Below are positions 1 through 6,600 of a DNA stretch of 7,180 nucleotides, piece after piece. Made by a program: the position numbers and the translations under genes. Each line of letters begins with the position of its first letter. Position 1 is the first letter of the stretch. Where the stretch lies: assembly GCF_945952095.1 (NCBI RefSeq), contig NZ_CAMFHL010000316.1, positions 1 to 7,180 of the forward strand, read 5' to 3'. Source of the DNA: an uncultured Arsenicibacter sp. (GTDB lineage Bacteria > Bacteroidota > Bacteroidia > Cytophagales > Spirosomataceae). The notes under the pieces were generated by a model, which did no database searches, was not told the origin of the DNA, and saw nothing but the letters and a program-made list of their open reading frames with translations.

Positions 1-429
1 GTATACCCGGGCTTCAGCCCAAACTTTACGATGGACAAGCTCTCGGTAGCGTTTACACTGCGCGGTAACATCGGCAACTACGTGTATAATAACATCAACT
101 CGGGTGCCGGTGCGTTGCAGAACGTCTTCAACACAAACAACTACCTGTCGAACGTATCGTCAAGTGTGCTGTCGACCAACTTCCAGACGAACCAGTACTT
201 CAGCGATTACTATCTGGAAAACGCATCGTTCCTGCGCATGGAAAACCTGACTGTCGGCTACAACGTGTACCAGTCTAAGCTGGCAACCGCACGCCTGACA
301 GCCGCGGCTCAGAACCTGTTTGTGCTGACAAAATACTCAGGTCTGGACCCTGAAATCCCGGGCGGTATTGACAACAACTTCTATCCGCGTCCACGTACAT
401 TAACGCTTGGATTGAACGTAAGTTTCTAA
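1..429 (+). CDS. susC: SusC-like TonB-dependent outer-membrane transporter, C-terminal part only
   Basis: The frame is open from base 1 and stops with TAA at 427-429, giving the last 142 residues of a protein that begins upstream. The ATG at 31 is an internal Met, not the start. The sequence shows the alternating polar/aromatic beta-strands of an outer-membrane barrel: LRGNIGNYVYNN, then FLRMENLTVGYNV, then LTAAAQNLFVLTKYSGLDPE, ending in LTLGLNVSF with the terminal Phe typical of barrel proteins. The phrases 'ENASFLRMENLTVGYN' and 'YSGLDPEI' are hallmarks of the SusC/RagA family. SusC proteins import oligosaccharides through the outer membrane using TonB-ExbBD energy, with a SusD lipoprotein as lid. 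The SusD gene directly downstream and the SusE/F and amylase genes after it suggest starch or maltooligosaccharides as cargo; this substrate is inferred from context. The plug and TonB box lie outside the window. Confidence 0.95.
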   Translation, partial: VYPGFSPNFTMDKLSVAFTLRGNIGNYVYNNINSGAGALQNVFNTNNYLSNVSSSVLSTNFQTNQYFSDYYLENASFLRMENLTVGYNVYQSKLATARLTAAAQNLFVLTKYSGLDPEIPGGIDNNFYPRPRTLTLGLNVSF

Positions 430-443
430 CCATAAACTAATCC

Positions 444-550
444 GTCAGAAGAGTTTGACGTTTGCCGGCCCCGCAACAAGAGGTGAATAGGCAACAACTT
501 TTATTGGGTAGGCTCCGGCAAACGACTCAAACTCTTCTGACCTGTTTTTT
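444..550 (+). terminator. Long hairpin plus T-run between susC and susD (partial terminator or attenuator)
   Basis: The left arm at 444-468 pairs with the right arm at 515-541. The arms are fully complementary except for two extra bases (AC, in ACGACTCAA) in the right arm, so about 25 bp form around a 46-nt loop. Six T residues follow at 545-550. This is the architecture of an intrinsic terminator, although the stem is longer and the loop larger than usual. It ends only 8 bases before the susD ATG. It could lower susD and downstream expression relative to susC, protect the 3' end of susC mRNA, or act as a switchable attenuator. Which role applies cannot be told from sequence. Confidence 0.7.
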
Positions 551-558
551 AGAACACG

Positions 559-2151
559 ATGAAAGCATTCGGATTAAAACATATTTCTGCACTGGGCATC
601 ATGACGGCAATGCTGACCGTTTCGTCCTGTGTACAAGACCTTGACCGGCAACCGTTCTACGACGTTACGTCGGCGACGGTCTACAATGACCCGGCCAATT
701 ACAAGAAGATTCTGGCGAAGGTATATGCCGGTCTGGCCGTGAGCGGTCAGCAGGGCCCTGCCGGTCAGCCCGACATCAGCGGTATCGACGAAGGCTTTTC
801 GACCTACCTGCGTCAGTACTGGAAAGCGCAGGAGCTGCCAACCGACGAAGCCGTCATCGGCTGGAACGACGGTAGCTTACCGGATTATCACCGGATGACC
901 TGGACATCGGGCAACGAGTTTATCGCGGCGATGTACAACCGTCTGTACTACCAGATTGCGCTTTGCAACGAGTTTATCCGCGAAACAAGCGACGAGAAAC
1001 TCAGCAGCCGAGGCATTAGCGGCACGACTGCTACCGATGCCAAAGCCTACCGCGCCGAAGTTCGTTTCCTGCGCGCGCTGAGCTACTACCACGCGCTCGA
1101 CATGTTCGGCAATGTACCGTTCGTGACGGAAAACGATGCTGTTGGCTCATTCCTGCCGAAGCAGACTACCCGCGCTGAACTGTTTAACTACGTTGAGTCG
1201 GAGCTGAAAGCCATTGAAAACGACCTGATAGCCGCCCGTCAGAACGAATATGGCCGTGCCGATAAGGCCGCTGCCTGGACATTGCTGACAAAACTGTATC
1301 TGAACGCACAGGTCTATATCGGCCAGGCGAAATATACGGAAGCCATCACCTATGCCAGCAAGGTAATCGGGGCCGGTTATACCCTGGATCCGGAATACCG
1401 CAAGCTGTTCCTGGCCGACAACAATAAATCGCCGGAAATGATTTTCCCGGTTACGTTCGACGGCCAGAACACGAAGACTTACGGTGGTATGACCTTCCTC
1501 GTACACGCACCGGTTGGCGGTTCGATGAACCCTGCTGACTTCGGTATCAACGGTGGCTGGGGCGGCGTCCGCACGACAAAGAATATCGTAAACCTGTTCG
1601 GTGATCCGTCGGGTAAAACCGACAAGAGGGCCATGTTCTACACAACAGGCCAAAACCTCGAGATTGCTGATATTTCGACATTTACGGATGGTTACGCCAT
1701 TACAAAGTACAAAAACATCACCTCGGGCGGTGCCAAAGGCTCTGACCTGACCGGCGACTTTGTTGACACAGACTTTCCGCTGTTCCGGCTGGCCGATGTG
1801 TACCTGATGTATGCAGAAGCCGTTGTTCGCGGTGGTTCAGGCGGCACAACCGCGCTGGCGTTGCAGTATGTAAACGCGCTGCGTCAGCGGGCCTATGGCA
1901 ACGCAACCGGCAACGTCACGGCCCTGACGCTTGACTTTATTCTGCAGGAGCGTGCCCGTGAACTGTACTGGGAAGGCCACCGTCGCACCGACCTCATCCG
2001 GTTCGGTAAGTTTACGGATGCCAGCTACGTATGGCCGTGGAAAGGCAACGTAAAAGACGGTAAAGGTGTCGCCGACAACCTGAATCTGTTCCCGATTCCG
2101 GCAACCGACATTGTTGCCAATCCAAACCTGAAGCAAAATCCCGGATATTAA
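559..2151 (+). CDS. susD: SusD-like starch/maltooligosaccharide-binding surface lipoprotein (RagB/SusD family)
   Basis: A complete 530-residue protein, the usual length for the family. The ATG at 559 puts an N-terminal Lys, a hydrophobic stretch and the lipobox TVSSC (Cys24) in place, so it should be lipidated and anchored in the outer membrane. Family motifs are clear: YRAEVRFLRALSYYHALDMFGNVPFV (about residues 164-189), the TPR-like helical part; EYRKLFLADNNKSPEMIF (279-296); and the C-terminal block ERARELYWEGHRRTDLIRF (464-482). The protein ends with NLNLFPIPATDI...NPNLKQNPGY, also standard. SusD caps the SusC barrel and captures glycan on the cell surface. Starch as ligand is inferred from the SusE/F and amylase neighbours. 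The gene starts 129 bases after susC, beyond a large hairpin. No Shine-Dalgarno is seen (AGAACACG precedes the ATG), as is normal in Bacteroidota. No truncation or frameshift is visible. Confidence 0.96.
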   Translation: MKAFGLKHISALGIMTAMLTVSSCVQDLDRQPFYDVTSATVYNDPANYKKILAKVYAGLAVSGQQGPAGQPDISGIDEGFSTYLRQYWKAQELPTDEAVIGWNDGSLPDYHRMTWTSGNEFIAAMYNRLYYQIALCNEFIRETSDEKLSSRGISGTTATDAKAYRAEVRFLRALSYYHALDMFGNVPFVTENDAVGSFLPKQTTRAELFNYVESELKAIENDLIAARQNEYGRADKAAAWTLLTKLYLNAQVYIGQAKYTEAITYASKVIGAGYTLDPEYRKLFLADNNKSPEMIFPVTFDGQNTKTYGGMTFLVHAPVGGSMNPADFGINGGWGGVRTTKNIVNLFGDPSGKTDKRAMFYTTGQNLEIADISTFTDGYAITKYKNITSGGAKGSDLTGDFVDTDFPLFRLADVYLMYAEAVVRGGSGGTTALALQYVNALRQRAYGNATGNVTALTLDFILQERARELYWEGHRRTDLIRFGKFTDASYVWPWKGNVKDGKGVADNLNLFPIPATDIVANPNLKQNPGY

Positions 2152-2160
2152 GCTATCGTG

Positions 2161-2194
2161 CTCAGCCTGCGGGAGCAAACTCCCGCAGGCTGAG
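2161..2194 (+). promoter_or_regulatory. Perfect 15-bp intercistronic hairpin between susD and susE
   Basis: CTCAGCCTGCGGGAG (2161-2175) and its exact reverse complement at 2180-2194 enclose a CAAA loop. The stem is GC-rich and begins 9 bases after the susD stop codon. No T-run follows (ACCAACCCAATATAG), so it does not look like a classic intrinsic terminator. A likely role is blocking 3' exonuclease or marking a processing site, which would set different levels of susD and susE message. That role is inferred. Confidence 0.75.
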
Positions 2195-2215
2195 ACCAAC
2201 CCAATATAGATCGCC

Positions 2216-3523
2216 ATGAAGTTCAAAAAATTACTCTTATTGGTGGCCGCATTGCCCGTACTGTGGTCGTGCGAAAAAGACGAAATTAAAGCCACGCTGA
2301 ACCCGGGCGTTGTGCCGGTGATTTCAGTATCGTCGCAAAACGTCGTTCTGACGAAAGAAAATGCCGCTCAGGATGTGCTGACCGTAAAATGGAGTCAGCC
2401 TGATTACGGTTTCCAGGCAGCCTCTGCCTACACCGTACTGGTCGACAAAAAAGGCGGTGATTTCACCAACGCCGTTAGTTTTGTGGTAGGCAGTAACCTA
2501 CAGAAGGTATTCAAGGCATCGGAACTGAATCCGGCGCTCCTGAAACTGGGTCTGAAAGCGGCTACGGCCGGTGATATCGACATCCGGGTGCAGTCGGTGC
2601 TGGGTCCGAAAACAACGCTTTCATCAGCCGTTAGCTCGATTAAGGCAACGCCATACCTCGACAAGCTGGATCTGAGCTCTACCTGGGGCGTGGTCGGCAG
2701 CGCGACGACCAACGGCTGGAACGGGCCGGATATGCCGTTCTACAAGTCTGACAAAGCCAATGTGTATGTGGCCTATGTGTATCTGGCGGTCGGTGAAATC
2801 AAAATCCGGCAGGATAACAAGTGGGACGTCAATTACGGCGACGACGGCGCCAACGGAACCCTTGAGGCGGGCGGTGCCAACATTGCGGTGAAAACAGCCG
2901 GTAACTACAAGATCACGTTTGATCAGGGTGCGCTGAAGTACACGATTGAGAAGTACTCATGGGGTATTGTCGGCAGTGCGACGCCAAGCGGCTGGGCAGC
3001 TCCTGATGTACCTTTCTTCTACGATCCTTCGTCGGACCAGTGGCGTGCAATTGCCACGCTGAAAGACGGCGAGATTAAATTCCGCCAGAACGAAGACTGG
3101 GCGGTTAACTACGGCGATACCAAGGCTGACGGCGTACTGGATGCCGGTGGCGATAACATGGTCGTGAAAGCCGGTACGTACCTGATCACCGTTGATTTCA
3201 AAACGCTGAAATACACCATCGAAGCCATCAAGGTATGGGGCGTTGTGGGTAGCGCAGCACCGAATGGCTGGAACGGACCTGATGCCAAATTCACGCCTGA
3301 TTTTGCCAATGACGGCATCTGGAAACTGACAGGCATCAAACTGGTTGACGGCGAGATTAAATTCCGTCAGAACGATGCGTGGGATGTGAACTACGGCGAT
3401 ACGAAAGCAGACGGTATCCTGGATGCGGGCGGTGATAACATTGTCGTGAAAGCCGGCACGTATGACATCACCCTTGATTTTTCAATTGCAAGCAAACCTA
3501 CCTATAAACTAACTAAGAAGTAA
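2216..3523 (+). CDS. susE: SusE/SusF-type surface starch-binding lipoprotein with three tandem starch-binding modules
   Basis: A complete 435-residue protein. The start MKFKKLLLLVAALPVLWSC gives a lipoprotein signal with Cys19. The residues after it, EKDE, resemble the acidic export signal that sends Bacteroidota lipoproteins to the cell surface. Residues about 30-150 resemble the SusE N-terminal region (VPVISVSSQNVVLTKENAAQDVLTVKWSQPDYG...), an Ig-like stalk. Three copies of a module of about 92 residues follow, starting at Trp157, Trp249 and Trp341. Each begins WG(V/I)VGSA.x.GW and contains (G/D)GEIK(I/F)RQ...W.VNYGD. Their conserved Trp residues (203, 295, 389) and nearby Tyr are candidates for stacking on starch. 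In Bacteroides thetaiotaomicron, SusE has two such modules and SusF three, so this protein combines a SusE-like N-terminus with a SusF-like module count. It has no catalytic role; it holds starch near SusC/D and the amylase. The gene lies 64 bases after susD and is followed by a terminator. Confidence 0.92.
   Translation: MKFKKLLLLVAALPVLWSCEKDEIKATLNPGVVPVISVSSQNVVLTKENAAQDVLTVKWSQPDYGFQAASAYTVLVDKKGGDFTNAVSFVVGSNLQKVFKASELNPALLKLGLKAATAGDIDIRVQSVLGPKTTLSSAVSSIKATPYLDKLDLSSTWGVVGSATTNGWNGPDMPFYKSDKANVYVAYVYLAVGEIKIRQDNKWDVNYGDDGANGTLEAGGANIAVKTAGNYKITFDQGALKYTIEKYSWGIVGSATPSGWAAPDVPFFYDPSSDQWRAIATLKDGEIKFRQNEDWAVNYGDTKADGVLDAGGDNMVVKAGTYLITVDFKTLKYTIEAIKVWGVVGSAAPNGWNGPDAKFTPDFANDGIWKLTGIKLVDGEIKFRQNDAWDVNYGDTKADGILDAGGDNIVVKAGTYDITLDFSIASKPTYKLTKK
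2684..3520 (+). repeat. Three tandem copies encoding the SusE/F starch-binding module
   Basis: Copies start at 2684, 2960 and 3236, an exact 276-base (92-residue) step each time; the last runs to the end of the gene. Copies 2 and 3 are much closer to each other than to copy 1, especially from GACGGCGAGATTAAATTCCG to GTCGTGAAAGCCGG, where long stretches match at the DNA level. This suggests a more recent duplication or conversion between them. Confidence 0.9.
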
Positions 3524-3535
3524 CCTGCTTCTTAG
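3513..3535 (+). repeat. Short hairpin spanning the susE stop codon
   Basis: CTAAGAAG (3513-3520) and CTTCTTAG (3528-3535) are perfectly complementary and enclose TAACCTG, so the TAA stop at 3521-3523 sits in the loop. It lies two bases before the terminator stem. It may form once ribosomes have left the mRNA, but an effect is only inferred. Confidence 0.5.
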
Positions 3536-3537
3536 GC

Positions 3538-3570
3538 CGGGTGGGGGCTTTCGGGCCTCCACCCGTTTTT
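3538..3570 (+). terminator. Intrinsic terminator after susE
   Basis: The 11-bp stem CGGGTGGGGGC (3538-3548) / GCCTCCACCCG (3555-3565) has one G-T wobble and a six-base loop, TTTCGG. It is followed at once by TTTTT (3566-3570). It sits 14 bases after the susE stop and is the best terminator in the window. It should end the susC-susD-susE transcript and separate it from the amylase gene. Confidence 0.9.
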
Positions 3571-3699
3571 ATTAATCACCTCTCTATCACTTTCCCGCCT
3601 AATTAACCTGCTGGTCCGCACGGGCTCCGGCCAGGTGTCTACACCCTTTTGAGCATCCACCGCAACAAAGAATGGTACCTTAATCCTTATTTTTTCGTT
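3571..3699 (+). promoter_or_regulatory. Putative promoter/leader region of the amylase gene
   Basis: These 129 bases lie between a strong terminator and the amylase start, so a promoter is expected here. No good match to the Bacteroidota -7 element TAnnTTTG with a correctly spaced -33 TTG is visible. The nearest is TACCTTAA at 3676-3683, with a TTG at 3649-3651 that is somewhat too far upstream. A T-rich run (TTATTTTTTC, 3687-3696) directly precedes the start, and CGTTA/TAACG (3696-3700/3705-3709) forms a small inverted repeat over the ATG. No operator is recognised. Confidence 0.3.
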
Positions 3700-6600
3700 A
3701 TGCGTAACGTTTACTTCTGGCTTTGTTGCCTGTTTTGCTCAATCTATATACCTGCTCATGCTCAACAGGTTATGTTACAGGGATTTTACTGGGATTATCC
3801 GAAAACGGGTCAGGGCTTTAACTGGTCGGATACACTTCGTCTGAAAGCACAGAATCTCGGCCGGGCGGGCTTTACCCACGTATGGTACCCACCGTTTGCC
3901 GGAAACGGTAATAAAAGCGGCGGGTATGATCCGAAAGACTTGTTTATTGGCCCGTCTCAGACGTCATTAGGTACCCTCCCGCAAATAACGGATATGGTTA
4001 ACTCATTCACTGCCAACGGGATTACACCCGTCGCAGACATGGTTTATAATCACCGCGACGGAGGCCGGCCGGAAAATAACCCCGCCGTTAAGGAGTATAT
4101 GCTGAACTACGCCGGAGCGAATAACGGCAGCTGTAATTACGGCGACAATAACACCACCCAAACGACCAGCTATAAACAGCCTTTCCCCTCTGACCGTGTG
4201 CGTATGGTTGTGCCCGTTGGCGGAACAACCGGCCTTGGCGCAGGGCACTACTACATCAATATCAACTCACGATCAGGGGGTTATGCAGGACAGCGGTATC
4301 TGTTATATATCACAACCAACAAAGCAGGCGGCGGCTCGGCCTGGGATTTTGCCAGCGGCTGTAACCCCTCAGCAGCTGCAACATCCATAAATGCACCCAA
4401 CGGCACCTATTCAGCCAGTTTGCAGCAAGGCTATTGGGTCGAGATGAACAACAACAAAACGGAATTTGATCTGAACCTGCAATCCACTGATTTTAACGCC
4501 GATGGTGACAGCCTGTTTATTCAGGCGGTCAACCTGTGCGGCAACTACACCGATCACCGCATCTGGAAAATATGGTATGGGACCGGTAACTACGATATTG
4601 CCGATCAGGGGGCTCAGAATGGTGCTAATTATAAGCTTCTGTTTCAGACCTATACTGATTTTAGTGGATTACCCAGCAAACGCGGCGGTCTAAACTGGAA
4701 TGCGTTCCGCCCTAACTGGAACGCCCAGAACGTAACTGCCACCAACGGCAGCGGCTATCACGACAGCAGCAAAGGCGGCTACGGTTTCGGCGGTGCAACC
4801 GGTACCTGCCTGGGACCGGCCTGGAGTCAGCAAAGTATGGACTACTTTAACGACTACGATCACTCGCAGTCGAGCGGGCGCGATACGCTGATTGCCTGGA
4901 CAAAGTGGGCCTATGACAAACTCGGCTCCAAAGGATTACGGATGGATGCCGTTAAACACTTCGATCCCAAGTTCGTTGCCGATATGCTCAGCAGCATGTA
5001 TACCAGTGGCCGCACGCCTAATCTGGTCGTTGGGGAATGGTACGGCGAAAACCTGAACGAACTACAGGGCTGGGTCAATAATGTATCGTCCCACCTGAAC
5101 CTGCTTAACCCCTCGGCGGCAAGTGCCATTCCGGTTAAGGTATTCGACTTCTCTCTGCGCCGCGCGCTGAAAGATGCGATTGACAACGGGGCCAATGCGC
5201 GGCAGGTCTATTTTTCGGGCCTGCGGGATGGTAAGGGTATGTCGGGCTTTAACATCATGACGTTCCTGAACAACCATGATTTCCGGTCATCGAATCAGTC
5301 CTACGGCGATGCACTGGTACATACTAACCCTATGCTTGGCTACGCTTACCTGTTGACTAACAACCAACTAGGCGTCCCTACGGTGTTTTATCCCGACTAT
5401 TACGGCTATCCGGCCCGGAATACAACCTTTGGCACCGATCCCTATCCCTTTGACTATCATCCGACAGGCCTGAGCCCGATGAAAAAGGAGATTGACCGGT
5501 TGATGCTGGTACTGAAACAATATATTTCCGGCTCACAGGCCGTCAGTTACCTGAATCACTACGGCGGAACCGGCAACGCGCCTACTGCACCAACCAATTT
5601 TATCAGCGGGGATTATAACCGGTGCCTGATCTATCAGCTAACCGGAACCGGGGCGGCCGGTGGCAAAGATGTCATTGTGGCCATCAACTTTGATACAAAC
5701 CCGTTGAAAGTCGATCATGCCATTGCCGCGCAAAACGGCATCGGGAACGGCACTCGCTTCCTTGATGTACTGGGTCGCTCGGCCTTTCCGTTCGGCGTGG
5801 TAGACAACCAAAACCGGATGTATATCGAACTACCTGCAAAAAGCTATTCGGTCTGGGTTCGGGATGCTACTCCCCTGTCGGCAACACTGGCCTCTGCCCC
5901 AACAAACGCAACCATCTGCCCTGGTCAATCGGCGACCCTCACCGTCAATACGATTGGCGGAACTGCCCCTTACAGCTATTCGTTTTCATCGAATGCCACC
6001 GCCACCGGTAGCAGCAGTGTGGTATCGGCAACAACAAGCGGTGCCTACTCGGTTACGGTCACGGATGCCCTCGGCTTAACAACCGTTGCCTCGGTTGATA
6101 TTGCCCTGTACAGTGTATCGGCCTTAACGTTAAGCAATAACACCCCTGTTTGTGCCGGCACACCGGTGGCACTATCAGCAAGCACCGGATTCAACAGCTA
6201 CACCTTTACCGGTAATAATACCAGCAATAGTGGCAGTAACGCTGTACTTACCCTAAGCCTGCCATCGGGTACCTATGCCTTTACCGTCACCGCAACAGAC
6301 GCTAATGGTTGTACAGCCGTCAGCAATACATCATCCGTTACGGTCAATGCACTGCCGGTAACCTCGCTGAGCGCCGTTGGCAGCGGCCTCATCACCTGTG
6401 CCGCCCCAGCCACACTGGTTGCCTCCGGCACCAGCAGTTATACACTCGCGGGCCCAAATAATTACAGTCTGGCGCAAAACGCGGCCGAATTCATCGTCAC
6501 TTCGGCAGGTATTTATACGTTGACGGGTCAGAATACAGCAGGTTGCCTGACCAGCGCAACGCTTTCTGTTTCAGAAGACAAGACCCCGCCAACGGTCAGC

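Noticed and set aside
462..644. Open frame of 60 codons on the + strand over the susC-susD gap
   Set aside because: It begins inside the hairpin arm, overlaps the start of susD in another frame, and has no family features; the hairpin explains the sequence better.
1147..1653. Minus-strand open frame of 168 codons inside susD
   Set aside because: It lies entirely antisense to a clear SusD gene and its translation shows no recognisable domain; GC-rich codon use in the real gene explains it.
1837..2295. Minus-strand open frame of 152 codons across the susD end and susE start
   Set aside because: It crosses the intercistronic hairpin and two real genes and has no start context or motif.
3649..3683. 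Possible Bacteroidota promoter: TTG at 3649-3651 and TACCTTAA at 3676-3683
   Set aside because: The -7 element matches the TAnnTTTG consensus only in part and the spacing is too long, so it is not called as a defined promoter.
3649..3699. Upstream in-frame TTG start for the amylase
   Set aside because: It would put charged and polar residues (HRNKEW) before the hydrophobic segment and spoil the signal peptide; ATG 3700 fits much better.
3696..3709. Inverted repeat CGTTA/TAACG over the amylase start codon
   Set aside because: A 5-bp stem is too short to stand out from chance; noted only in the leader description.
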